NCBI GenBank assembly: GCA_034110565.1
Contig: JAWUYY010000030.1
Span: 46,031 to 110,030, forward strand
Direction of reading: 5' to 3'
Length of the DNA: 64,000 nt
Source of the DNA: Bermanella sp034110565
GTDB lineage: Bacteria > Pseudomonadota > Gammaproteobacteria > Pseudomonadales > Oceanobacteraceae
The position numbers were made by a program, and so were the translations under genes. The notes below the pieces were generated by a model. That model worked only from the letters and a program-made list of their open reading frames with translations. It did no database searches and was not told the origin of the DNA. Shown here piece by piece: positions 1-8,298 of the stretch (its first letter is position 1; every line of letters starts with the position of its first letter).

Positions 1-853
1 CGAGTAAATCATTACCTGCATCCACCATGGGCAATGGAATATTACGGGCACGTAAACGAGCCTGTACGGTTTCGCTGACCACGTCTCCCCAATAAAACTG
101 ACACGGATTAGGGGTTAATAAATGCACATCCATTTTTTGTGATAATAATTGCAGCGCGTCTATTTGATGCTTAGGTAAGGTGGTAAAACCAAAGAAGATC
201 ACTCGTTTAGGTAAGTGTTTACTATCCGCTTTATCCAATACAGTCATGAAATCGCTGACCATATTAGCGCGATGACGATCCGATAGACCTTTTCCATTTA
301 CCTTAGCAATTAAATACTGCCATAAGATGCCCTGCCATTTTTGATCCGTTAATGGCTCGCCATCTATTTCAAATGCTTGGGCTTGCCAGCTTTCTATCCA
401 GTCTGGGCGATAAACCAAATATTGGTCGTATAAATCGGCAATGGTACTGGCTAAACGGTAATACTTGAGAGCTTGCTCGGCACTTGAGTCAGACTCATGG
501 GGGGCCAGATAAGTGTGCAATAACTGAAACTCAGCCTTGGCCATCAGAGCGTCATCTTGCAAGCTTTCTATGATGAGCCAAGTAAGGCTGTCTTTATTGA
601 ACACACTTTCTTGGGCTAGCCCTGGCATGAGCTGACGCTGGATCTGCCAAAAGTAACGCGATGGCATGGGAAACTCTAGATTAGCGGCGATCCCTAAGCT
701 GTTGGCTAGCTGCATTTTCAACCAATGGGCAAGACCTGGGTTTTCCACCACGATGGTTTCATGCTCTAAAGGCGCCACGTCTTGCTCTAACAACAAAGCC
801 ACCAGCTGCGCCAGTAAACGTTCTACCTTGTTAGATTGATACAAATACAGCAT
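1..853 (-). CDS. recC: Exodeoxyribonuclease V gamma subunit RecC, N-terminal part
   Basis: This is the first 284 codons of RecC; the gene runs off the left edge of the window. RecC is the Chi-recognising scaffold of the RecBCD helicase-nuclease, which processes double-strand breaks. The visible N-terminus opens MLYLYQSNKVERLLAQL and contains HWLKMQLANSLGIAANLEFP, SVFNKDSLTW and DLYDQYLVYRPDW. These match the order and wording of the same segments in E. coli RecC as I know it. The start is the ATG at 851-853, and there is no stop in frame down to base 1. recB and recD would be expected outside the window to the left. The family call is firm; nothing can be said about the C-terminal nuclease-like region. 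Confidence 0.9.
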   Translation of the reverse strand, partial: MLYLYQSNKVERLLAQLVALLLEQDVAPLEHETIVVENPGLAHWLKMQLANSLGIAANLEFPMPSRYFWQIQRQLMPGLAQESVFNKDSLTWLIIESLQDDALMAKAEFQLLHTYLAPHESDSSAEQALKYYRLASTIADLYDQYLVYRPDWIESWQAQAFEIDGEPLTDQKWQGILWQYLIAKVNGKGLSDRHRANMVSDFMTVLDKADSKHLPKRVIFFGFTTLPKHQIDALQLLSQKMDVHLLTPNPCQFYWGDVVSETVQARLRARNIPLPMVDAGNDLL

Positions 854-960
854 TAAAATAACGCCTAGATAAAGAAAACACCCATTTAAAAACAGTTACT
901 TACAAAACACCAGCTCACAGAGAAAAAGCGAGGTAATAGGCAAAGGTTTGACATTCATAT

Positions 961-1371
961 ATGCTGATCCAAACTCAACAATATACACAGCATAAGGAAT
1001 ATTCCGTGTCTGACTGGCCAGAAACACTACCGGGTTTAAACATCAAACAGGCTCTCGTTCAACTGGGCGGGAAAAAAACACTTTATGTTCGACTTTTAGG
1101 TATGTTTGAAGCAAGCCACAGCGGTGATGCGGACAACATAATTGAAGCGGCAAATAAAGAAGATTGGCAGGCAGTACATGACCTAAACCACTCATTAAAA
1201 GGTGTGTCAGGTAATTTAGCAGCAAGTGAACTCTTTGATCTATGTACGGCAATTGATCATAAAGTTAGAGATGACAATCACGACCTACAAACAGAATTGG
1301 CAGCCCTACCGCAGGCGATGGCAACACTTTTGGCGTCCGCGAAACTAGCGAAACAGCTCCCCCTTGAATAA
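961..1371 (+). CDS. Orphan Hpt-domain phosphotransfer protein
   Basis: A 136-residue protein that is essentially one histidine phosphotransfer (Hpt) domain. Such proteins accept phosphate from the receiver domain of a hybrid histidine kinase and pass it to a response regulator. The phosphorylatable residue should be His77, in the motif HSLKGVSGNL, within a predicted four-helix bundle. There is no kinase, receiver or output domain. It is divergent from recC and has no operon partner. The ribosome binding site before ATG 961 is weak, so the start is only moderately certain. The hybrid kinase at 5290 ends in a receiver domain and has no Hpt domain of its own, so it is a plausible nearby partner, but this is inference from context. 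Confidence 0.8.
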   Translation: MLIQTQQYTQHKEYSVSDWPETLPGLNIKQALVQLGGKKTLYVRLLGMFEASHSGDADNIIEAANKEDWQAVHDLNHSLKGVSGNLAASELFDLCTAIDHKVRDDNHDLQTELAALPQAMATLLASAKLAKQLPLE

Positions 1372-1385
1372 CTTAAGCATGACAC

Positions 1386-1426
1386 ATAGCCTTGCATTTG
1401 CGCATGGAACGCAACCTCAAGGCTAT
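1386..1426. terminator. Inverted repeat downstream of the Hpt gene
   Basis: ATAGCCTTG at 1386-1394 pairs with CAAGGCTAT at 1418-1426, enclosing a 23-base loop that can itself fold (TTGCG/CGCAA). No clear T-run follows, so it may be a weak terminator or an RNA 3'-end hairpin between the Hpt gene and the convergent isomerase gene. Confidence 0.4.
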
Positions 1427-1520
1427 ATTCACTGCCAAACCTGAAAACACTCTCAGCTAAAAATACACATGCGTTAAATCAATTGCATCTTGATAAAACC
1501 ATTGCACTCATGCGTGTTAT

Positions 1521-2111
1521 TTAGGCCAGCGCCTGCTTAACAAACATTAAGCGATCTTGCCCAAAGAACACATCTTCACCCACTTTAAATGCAGGCACGC
1601 CAAACAAACCTAGTTCATGAGCATCCGCCACAGTTTGTTTTAATGCTTGTTTGATCTCTTGTTGCTGGCAGCCCTGTAAAATATCCGCGACATCAAAACC
1701 TATATCCGTTAAGTGCTGTGCAACGGCTTGTTCGTCATTTACATCTAAGCCGTCTTGCCAGATAGCAAGAAACGTCTGTTCAACAAATAAGGGGATTTTC
1801 TCTGCGCAAGTTTTCTGCAAATACAAACAAACTCGCAATAAAAATAGGGTATTAAATGGAAACTGCTTAGGCCACTTTAGGGGCACGTTATAATGCTTAG
1901 CCCACAAATGGCAATCGCGATGAATCCATTTAGCTTTATTGGGGATAAACGCAGGTGAAGGCATATCTTGCGCTTGATGCAATGCTCCTAACAGAACGGG
2001 CTTATAGTTAATATTAACTGGGATATTCGCCAGTACACTTGGTAACTGAGTGACGGCTAAATAACTATAAGGGCTCACAAAATCAAAATAAAAATCCAGC
2101 GTCTTATCCAT
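1521..2111 (-). CDS. DsbA-fold 2-hydroxychromene-2-carboxylate isomerase family protein
   Basis: 196 residues. The N-terminus, with the FYFDFVSPYSYLA motif, is the kappa-GST/DsbA-like thioredoxin fold of 2-hydroxychromene-2-carboxylate isomerases; the serine of the SPY motif is the usual glutathione-binding residue. The C-terminal ELGLFGVPAFKVGEDVFFGQDRL matches the cis-proline end of this fold. The founding member is a glutathione-dependent isomerase in naphthalene degradation. Many chromosomal homologues, probably including this one, have no known substrate, and there are no aromatic-degradation genes nearby. I chose the ATG at 2109-2111 because AGGA lies just upstream; a longer frame extends to 2168 but adds an unrelated, poorly conserved-looking leader. 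Confidence 0.8.
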   Translation of the reverse strand: MDKTLDFYFDFVSPYSYLAVTQLPSVLANIPVNINYKPVLLGALHQAQDMPSPAFIPNKAKWIHRDCHLWAKHYNVPLKWPKQFPFNTLFLLRVCLYLQKTCAEKIPLFVEQTFLAIWQDGLDVNDEQAVAQHLTDIGFDVADILQGCQQQEIKQALKQTVADAHELGLFGVPAFKVGEDVFFGQDRLMFVKQALA

Positions 2112-2190
2112 GGTAACGATTCCTGAAGGGACTAAAGCAAATATCAAAGCACATCTTAGGTTAATCAATCAATGACCCCAAACGTTTCAC

Positions 2191-2352
2191 TTATTTGGAC
2201 CCTATTTGTATATTCCACAACACTAGATAGTCAAGATGCGAAGCTTGCATCCACGCGGTACCCGCAGGTAAAACCACGGTTGGATCCTCTTGCCATACTA
2301 ATGTCTGAGTTTTGTACGAAAATACCACTGAACTCGAATTCATCTGGTACAT
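2191..2352 (-). CDS. Possible small ORF of 53 residues, unknown
   Basis: An open frame on the minus strand begins MYQMNSSSVVFSYKTQTL, continues VWQEDPTVVLPAGTAW and ends IQIGSK before TAA at 2191-2193. An alternative start is the ATG at 2343. Its composition resembles real protein (aromatic and hydrophobic residues spaced as in beta strands), but there is no convincing ribosome binding site and I do not recognise a family. It lies in the 408-base gap between the isomerase gene and the exported protein gene, which otherwise shows nothing I can name. It may be a gene, a remnant or chance. Confidence 0.25.
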   Translation of the reverse strand: MYQMNSSSVVFSYKTQTLVWQEDPTVVLPAGTAWMQASHLDYLVLWNIQIGSK

Positions 2353-2519
2353 ACGACCCAGATATTTTTTTATTCAGTGGACATAAGTGCCAGTAACACA
2401 CTGTTATATAAAAAAAATGAACAGCAACACTTTGACTAGGGCGCGCTTTGCGCTAATCTGCTCACCTGATTTTTTTGGCCGACACGGGCCAAATACGGGA
2501 TAAAAATAATAAAAAGCCC

Positions 2520-3353
2520 ATGAAAACGATAATTTCATACACATCTTTGCTGCTAACAAGCGTTTTTGCTGTGAATCATCACGCAATGGCACAGTTGCAA
2601 CCTTTGGATGATGCTCAAATGGAGCAGACCGTTGGCCAAGCCTATATCGAAATGGGCTCTCGCCTAGAGGGCGTCGACAAATTTAGTCGTATTACCTTTG
2701 GCCAGTCCGTTAAAATCCAAGCCAATGCAGACAGTCTTACCCTTGGTGCGAACTATGATAATGGCTTAGGTCTAGGTACGGGCACCGACTTTAACGCCAG
2801 TAATATCTCCTTGGGCTACATCGATACCAGCACCAATACTATTGTCCCTTTTGAATTTGAAAACCCATATATCGAATGGGCCGTCAATGATGTCACCAAC
2901 GATATGATTGGCTTTCGCATCGGCTTTGAAGACGCTAAAGGCGTACTTCAGGGTGACTTCACCAACTTTAGTGGCAATATCGGCATGACCATTAACAACC
3001 AGGCAGCCAGTTTATTCACAGGGGTTGGTGGCAATATTACAGACAACCGCGCGACGCACATTGGTGAGAGCTCAGGCACCTGCACCAACGGCGTAGATTG
3101 CGTATCACTGGGTAATATCGAAAGCCTATCTGTCGCGGATACCGATGGTACTGGCACCGCTGACTTTTTCTTAGCCTTCCAGAAAAGCGCCCTTGACTGG
3201 GGCCAAGGTCCTGTCGCTAACAAGGGCTTTTTTATGAACGTGCCCACTGACACAAATCTCAATGTCACTGGCACAGGCTCCAACACTGGCCGCCTAGCTA
3301 CCGAGTTTATTGATCGTGGCGTGGGTCGCTGGAATGTTACTCCCACCCCATAA
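2520..3353 (+). CDS. Exported protein of unknown function with LDD-type mature N-terminus
   Basis: 277 residues. A clear Sec signal peptide (MKTIISYTSLLLTSVF...HAMA) is followed by a mature start QLQPLDDAQMEQTVGQA. That LDD...GQA opening is typical of a group of exported proteins in Marinobacter, Pseudomonas and relatives that I associate with DUF6160-like families, but I cannot confirm the assignment. The rest is glycine-, asparagine- and threonine-rich with alternating hydrophobic residues, as in an outer-membrane or extracellular beta-structure. There are two cysteines close together in the TCTNGVDC segment. The start at ATG 2520 was chosen because it begins the signal peptide; the frame stays open upstream to 2475. 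It stands alone upstream of gcvT. Confidence 0.7.
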   Translation: MKTIISYTSLLLTSVFAVNHHAMAQLQPLDDAQMEQTVGQAYIEMGSRLEGVDKFSRITFGQSVKIQANADSLTLGANYDNGLGLGTGTDFNASNISLGYIDTSTNTIVPFEFENPYIEWAVNDVTNDMIGFRIGFEDAKGVLQGDFTNFSGNIGMTINNQAASLFTGVGGNITDNRATHIGESSGTCTNGVDCVSLGNIESLSVADTDGTGTADFFLAFQKSALDWGQGPVANKGFFMNVPTDTNLNVTGTGSNTGRLATEFIDRGVGRWNVTPTP

Positions 3354-3425
3354 ATAATAAAGCACCTAGATTCGGCCTGAATCAAGGTTATATCACCTCA
3401 TTCATCTTATGATGAAAACTCTGCA

Positions 3426-3454
3426 TTTCGCCTTTGCACATCACTAGGTATAAT
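3426..3454 (+). promoter_or_regulatory. Possible sigma70 promoter of gcvT
   Basis: A perfect TATAAT at 3449-3454 lies 45 bases before the gcvT start. The -35 at the ideal 17-base spacing is TTTCGC, a poor match. I saw no glycine-riboswitch-like pattern in this short leader. Confidence 0.4.
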
Positions 3455-3498
3455 GCCGCCTTTGTACACTTAACCACATAAAAACTAGGATTATATCC

Positions 3499-4590
3499 AT
3501 GGGTCAACGCACCGCTTTATATGATGCACATTTAGCTGCTAGCGCGAAAATTGTCGACTTTGGTGGCTGGGACATGCCGATTCACTATGGCTCTCAAATT
3601 CAAGAACACAATGTGGTACGTGAAGACGCTGGCATGTTTGATGTTAGCCACATGACCGTTGTGGACATCACCGGTCCAGACGCCACGGCATACCTGCAAT
3701 ACTTATTAGCCAATGATGTGGCCAAACTGAAAGAAGAAGGCAAAGCCTTATACAGCGGCATGCTCAACGAAAAAGGCGGCGTCATCGATGACCTAATCGT
3801 TTACCGCGCAAACGCACTTGGTGGCTACCGTGTAGTCGTAAACTGCGCCACTCGTGAAAAAGATCTCGCTTGGATGAACAAGCAAATTGCCAAGTTTGAT
3901 GCACAACTAACCGAACACCCTCAGTTGGCTATGATTGCCGTACAAGGTCCTGAAGCCATTGAGAAAGCCAAACAAGCCGCTACTCCAGAGCAAGCCGCTA
4001 TTATTGAACAACTGTCTATTTTCCAAGGCTTACCATGTGGTGATTGGTTTATCGGACGCACAGGTTACACAGGCGAAGACGGCCTAGAAGTCATGATTCC
4101 TGAAGACCAAGCCGTTGCCTTTTGGGATGCGTTATTAAATGTAGGCGTTAAACCCGCTGGTCTAGGTGCCCGTGATACCCTTCGCCTTGAAGCGGGTATG
4201 AATCTATATGGCAATGACATGGACGAAAGCATTAGTCCATGGGAAGCAGGTATGGGCTGGACACTGGCTCTTAAAGACGACCGTGATTTCATTGGTAAAG
4301 CAGTTCTACTGGCAGAAAAAGAAGCCGGTATCGAATACAAGTTAGTGGGTCTTGTGCTGGAAACACGCGGTGTTATGCGCAGCCACCAGAAAGTGATATT
4401 CACTGGCAGCGACAAAACAGGTGAGGTGACCTCTGGTACCTTTAGCCCAACGTTGCAGCAATCCATTGCCATGGCTCGCGTCCCTGCTGATGCCGGTACT
4501 GAGTGTGCTGTAGACATGCGTGGCAAAGCGGTTCCAGTGCGCATGGTGAAAATGCCATTCGTACGCAATGGCCAAAAAGTTTACGAATAA
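3499..4590 (+). CDS. gcvT: Glycine cleavage system T protein (aminomethyltransferase)
   Basis: 363 residues, the normal length. GcvT takes the aminomethyl group held on lipoyl-GcvH, transfers the methylene to tetrahydrofolate and releases ammonia. Recognisable segments are the N-terminal TALYDAHLAASAKIVDFGGW, then GMFDVSHMTVVDITG, GRTGYTGEDGLEV, and GLGARDTLRLEAGMNLYG, whose Asp and Arg contact folate and the active site in the family. It precedes gcvH by 141 bases, with gcvP further down after an inserted kinase gene. The start ATG 3499 is preceded by AGGAT at a workable distance. Confidence 0.97.
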   Translation: MGQRTALYDAHLAASAKIVDFGGWDMPIHYGSQIQEHNVVREDAGMFDVSHMTVVDITGPDATAYLQYLLANDVAKLKEEGKALYSGMLNEKGGVIDDLIVYRANALGGYRVVVNCATREKDLAWMNKQIAKFDAQLTEHPQLAMIAVQGPEAIEKAKQAATPEQAAIIEQLSIFQGLPCGDWFIGRTGYTGEDGLEVMIPEDQAVAFWDALLNVGVKPAGLGARDTLRLEAGMNLYGNDMDESISPWEAGMGWTLALKDDRDFIGKAVLLAEKEAGIEYKLVGLVLETRGVMRSHQKVIFTGSDKTGEVTSGTFSPTLQQSIAMARVPADAGTECAVDMRGKAVPVRMVKMPFVRNGQKVYE

Positions 4591-4602
4591 TTGGCCCCAA
4601 GT

Positions 4603-4619
4603 CAGGCGTCTAACGCCTG
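4603..4619. repeat. Short hairpin between gcvT and gcvH
   Basis: CAGGCGT-CTA-ACGCCTG is a perfect 7-base stem with a 3-base loop just after gcvT. No T-run follows, so it may protect the gcvT mRNA end or lower readthrough rather than terminate. Confidence 0.35.
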
Positions 4620-4731
4620 GCGCTCTGTCCTATCAAGGATTAAAGCGCTAGAATAGCGCCCAAATTAACGTAACAACTTAAGCGTCTGGGCCAGATAATT
4701 GGCCTGTGACTCAGATATTAAGGAAATAACC

Positions 4732-5115
4732 ATGGCTCAAATCCCAGCCGAACTAAAATACGTCACTTCTCACGAGTGGATCCGCGATGAAGGCAACGGC
4801 ATTGTCACTGTTGGCATTACCGATTTCGCCCAAGAACAGCTAGGCGATGTGGTTTTCGTTGAATTGCCTGAAGTCGGCAGCGAAGTGAACAAAGATGACT
4901 CTATCGCGGTGGTTGAATCCGTTAAAGCCGCCAGCGATATTTACGCACCGGTGTCTGGTGAGATCATCGAAATCAATGAAGAACTAGCAGACGAGCCTGA
5001 AAAGGCCAACTCAGAGCCATATGATGGTGCATGGTTCTTCAAGGTTAAACTGTCAGAAGCAAGCGAACTTGAAAGCCTGCTAACCGCGGAACAATACGCG
5101 GCTGAATGCGAATAA
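4732..5115 (+). CDS. gcvH: Glycine cleavage system H protein (lipoyl carrier)
   Basis: 127 residues. GcvH shuttles the aminomethyl intermediate between the P, T and L proteins on a lipoyl arm. The lipoylated lysine is Lys65 in the VVESVKAASDIYAPVSGE motif. The end SLLTAEQYAAECE is typical. The ATG at 4732 was chosen over the in-frame upstream start at 4699 because AAGGA precedes it by seven bases and it starts the conserved MAQIPAELKYVTSHEW. A strong terminator follows, so gcvTH is probably transcribed separately from gcvP. Confidence 0.97.
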   Translation: MAQIPAELKYVTSHEWIRDEGNGIVTVGITDFAQEQLGDVVFVELPEVGSEVNKDDSIAVVESVKAASDIYAPVSGEIIEINEELADEPEKANSEPYDGAWFFKVKLSEASELESLLTAEQYAAECE

Positions 5116-5124
5116 GCAGCTAAA

Positions 5125-5153
5125 CAAAAAAAGCAGCTCTAGCTGCTTTTTTT
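5125..5153 (+). terminator. Rho-independent terminator after gcvH
   Basis: AAGCAGCT-CT-AGCTGCTT stem (5131-5148) continues into a run of T on the plus strand and has a matching A-run before it. Confidence 0.85.
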
Positions 5154-5289
5154 ATTCCCCCGACCAATCACGCCTCTATATCCACTCTCCTAACCGCTAT
5201 ATCCATAAATTACCCAATAGCGCTTTTATATTGGTCTAACATTAATACATACCTAAGCTTGTTCTTATAATTGGCATTCAGGCATTACA

Positions 5290-7989
5290 TTGGCAAACGT
5301 TAACCAACTCATCAAGCAATCACAATTCCGCATTATTTTAGCGCTAGGCATAATAGCTCTATTAGTAAGCGTATCGCTTGTAACTATGACGTCTTTTTTT
5401 AACGCTCAAGAATACGACGCTCGCCTCATCAATCAAGCGGGCCGTCAGCGAATGTTGTCACAACGCACCGCATTGGGCGTTAATTTATTCATCAAGCAGC
5501 TTGAAAGTAATCAGCCAATAAATGACAGCATCCGCAGCATGGTATTTGAATCTGCCAATTTGATGTTAAGCAGCCATAAAGGCCTGATTGTTAGCACCCA
5601 CTCTGATGACATTCGGGCACTATATTTCGCTGGAGAGCCGTCACTAGATGATGACATTCGGGCATTTACATCTAGTGCACTATCTATCCTACAAGCCACC
5701 AGCACCAGCCACCTCAAAAGCCAAGATCTTGAGTACTATGAATTAGAGAATCTTAACTACTTACTATTTCGTTTGAATATTGCCGTTAACGCCTACGAAG
5801 AGTCAGCTCAAAATCATGTTACAAGCAGTATAAAAGCTGAAGCGGTTATATGGCTAATTACATTGCTCGTTTTAATGCTTGAATTTATGTTTATTTTCAA
5901 GCCATCACTTAAGTTGATACGTAAAGGATTTATCGAAAAAGTCATTCAGCAAAATCGAATGCAATTAGCCGCAGACAGCGCCCACCTAGGCATATGGGAA
6001 TTTGATATCGCTAATCAAACCCTGCAATGGGACAAGCAGATGTGGAAGATTTATTATGAAAGCGAACCTCAAGCGTCTTTCAGTTCTTGGGAACAATTTA
6101 AAGCAAGAATCCACCCGCAAGATAAAGATCATGTGGTTGATTCATTTTCGCAAACACTTAATCACCAAGAACCGACAGACTTTACGTTCCGTATCATCAC
6201 ACCCAGCCAAAAAGTACGTCACATCCAAGCTCACGCCATTATAGAATACAACCACAAAGGCGATGCCATTAAAATCGTTGGCACCAACCAAGATATTACT
6301 GAACAAAAGCACAAAGAAGATGCGTTAATAGAAGCCAAAGAAAAAGCCGAAGCCGCTACTCGCATAAAAGGAGATTTTCTAGCCAGCATGAGTCATGAAA
6401 TCCGCACACCATTAAATGGTGTTATGGGTATGCTCGGTTTATTAAAAAACACGCCTCTGACGTTACAACAAAAACAAAGAGTGAGTGTTGCACTTTCAAG
6501 TGCCCAATCTTTACTGGCACTGATCAATGACATTTTCGATTTTACAAAAATCGAAGCTGATAAGCTTCACATAGAAGCCATCGATTTTAACTTAGACAAG
6601 CTATTAGCCGAAGTAATTGAAAGCCTTGCGCAACTCGCTGAAAATAAAGGTTTGGAATTAATCCTAGACACAATAAATATTGAAACCACTCGGGTACTCG
6701 GTGACCCTGGCCGCATTCGACAACTGCTGACAAACTTGCTGTCAAACGCCATAAAGTTCACCAATGAAGGTCACGTTATTTTAAGTGTGTCTCTCACATC
6801 TTTTTCCAATAATAATTGGCAATTAAACTTTAGTGTCGAAGATACAGGAATAGGTATACCTAAAAAGGATCAACCGTTTTTATTTGATGCGTTCTCTCAA
6901 GTGGATGCCTCAAGCACAAGAAAATATGGTGGTACAGGTTTAGGGCTCGCCATTGTTAAGCGCTTATGCATCGCTATGAGCGGTGGAATCAATATGAATA
7001 GCCAAGAAAACCGAGGCAGTCGTTTCTATGGCAGTATATTATTGGGTAAGTCAGATCGAGCTGAAATCCTTGCACCGAATTTTGATGTCAGTCGATTTAA
7101 TATATTAATTGTAGATGACAACTCCGTTAATTTAAGTATTCTCAAGGACCAATTAACTCACTGGGGTATCAACGTTTTCGTTGCCAACTCTGGCGCACAA
7201 GCGCTTAACATTTGCGAGCAGCGCGTTCTTAATTGCCAGCCTATATTTGATATCGGTATTTTAGACATGCAAATGCCTAACATGGATGGCGCAGAGCTTG
7301 GTAAGCACTTAAAACAAGACCCTCGCTTTAATGCTATGCATCTTGTGATGATGACATCTATGCTAATGGGCAATGACAGCCAGTTTATGGCCGACATAGG
7401 TTTTTGTGCGTACTTTTCAAAACCAGTGACGACATCCGATTTATTTTTAGCCTTAAGTGTCATAGGGGACAATGGCGAAGCATTAAGACAAGCCACTCCA
7501 TTACTCACCCATGATTTTCTAAACAGTTTAAATAACCCCGACGATTCAGCACAATCACATATCAAAACGCGTATTGCCAACTTAACCAACAAACATATCT
7601 TATTAGTCGAAGATAATGCCATTAATCAATTGGTCGCCAGCGACATGTTAGAAGACTTAGGTTTCAGTGTCAGCGTGGCACACGACGGACTCGATGCCAT
7701 AAACAAGCTAAACACACATACCCAAGCCCCCTACTGCTTAATTCTAATGGATTGCCAAATGCCTAACATGGACGGCTTTGAAACCACACAACAAATTCGT
7801 ACAGGTAAAGCGGGCCCACTTCATATGGACACCCCTGTGGTCGCCCTTACCGCCAACACCATGGAAGGCGATCAACAGAAATGCTTAGATTCAGGCATGG
7901 ATGATTTTCTGGCTAAACCGCTTGATCATCATCAACTCGAGCGCGTCATTATTTCATGGTTACTGCACAGTCAGCCGCCTCAAATTTAA
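5290..7989 (+). CDS. Hybrid sensor histidine kinase with PilJ-type sensor, PAS and two receiver domains
   Basis: 899 residues. Order: TM helix at about 14-35; an extracytoplasmic type IV pili methyl-accepting-like (PilJ N-terminal) sensor opening with NQAGRQRMLSQRTAL; second TM at about 180-203; PAS/PAC at about 215-335; HisKA with phosphorylated His369 in MSHEIRTPLNG; HATPase with the N-box LLSNAIKF and G-boxes DTGIGI and GGTGLGLAI; receiver 1 with Asp659 (LDMQMPNMDG); receiver 2 with Asp821 (MDCQMPNMDG). There is no Hpt domain, so signalling probably needs a separate phosphotransfer protein. The start is a TTG at 5290 with a weak AGG upstream, so the exact start is uncertain. It lies between gcvH and gcvP, with terminators separating it from gcvTH. 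Its ligand is unknown; PilJ-type sensors in nitrate sensors share the same QR motif. Confidence 0.92.
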   Translation: MANVNQLIKQSQFRIILALGIIALLVSVSLVTMTSFFNAQEYDARLINQAGRQRMLSQRTALGVNLFIKQLESNQPINDSIRSMVFESANLMLSSHKGLIVSTHSDDIRALYFAGEPSLDDDIRAFTSSALSILQATSTSHLKSQDLEYYELENLNYLLFRLNIAVNAYEESAQNHVTSSIKAEAVIWLITLLVLMLEFMFIFKPSLKLIRKGFIEKVIQQNRMQLAADSAHLGIWEFDIANQTLQWDKQMWKIYYESEPQASFSSWEQFKARIHPQDKDHVVDSFSQTLNHQEPTDFTFRIITPSQKVRHIQAHAIIEYNHKGDAIKIVGTNQDITEQKHKEDALIEAKEKAEAATRIKGDFLASMSHEIRTPLNGVMGMLGLLKNTPLTLQQKQRVSVALSSAQSLLALINDIFDFTKIEADKLHIEAIDFNLDKLLAEVIESLAQLAENKGLELILDTINIETTRVLGDPGRIRQLLTNLLSNAIKFTNEGHVILSVSLTSFSNNNWQLNFSVEDTGIGIPKKDQPFLFDAFSQVDASSTRKYGGTGLGLAIVKRLCIAMSGGINMNSQENRGSRFYGSILLGKSDRAEILAPNFDVSRFNILIVDDNSVNLSILKDQLTHWGINVFVANSGAQALNICEQRVLNCQPIFDIGILDMQMPNMDGAELGKHLKQDPRFNAMHLVMMTSMLMGNDSQFMADIGFCAYFSKPVTTSDLFLALSVIGDNGEALRQATPLLTHDFLNSLNNPDDSAQSHIKTRIANLTNKHILLVEDNAINQLVASDMLEDLGFSVSVAHDGLDAINKLNTHTQAPYCLILMDCQMPNMDGFETTQQIRTGKAGPLHMDTPVVALTANTMEGDQQKCLDSGMDDFLAKPLDHHQLERVIISWLLHSQPPQI

Positions 7990-8298
7990 TGCCCAAGCTA
8001 GACACTCATTCAACTTAAAACCCACCATTATTGCCTAAGCCAACCTCATATATCTTCGGTCCGCTAGTGTGCGCAGAAATTGGGGGTGATTGGTGGCTGC
8101 GATTAAGCCTATGCCTTACATTAGTTGCGCCGCATTCAAGCCAACATGAGCCAGCTTTGCAATCGCACTCAAACACCATGAATTGACCTTTATCCCACTG
8201 ACAAGGTCTAGCCCCACTGGTACAATCCGGCGCAATTATTACTGGCTGATGACTGCCTAGGCCCACCTTGGCAGTACACTGACGAAAAGGCACTTCCC
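7990..8298. other. 309-base intergenic region before gcvP
   Basis: I see no gene I can defend here. A minus-strand open frame crosses it with a cysteine-rich stretch (FECDCKAGSCWLECG), but it begins inside gcvP and has no ribosome binding site. I did not find a glycine-riboswitch pattern by eye. Confidence 0.4.

Noticed and set aside
2241..2341. HindIII, KpnI, BamHI and EcoRI sites within about 100 bases, suggesting a cloning polylinker
   Set aside because: The sites are 10-50 bases apart with coding-like sequence between them, and their order does not match common vector polylinkers. Chance is more likely than vector contamination.
2172..2396. Plus-strand 74-codon frame in the gap after the isomerase gene
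   Set aside because: No ribosome binding site or recognisable composition; the opposite frame looks more protein-like.
7990..8298. Possible glycine riboswitch before gcvP, or before gcvT at 3354-3498
   Set aside because: I could not find the conserved tandem aptamer core by eye in either leader. A covariance-model search would decide.
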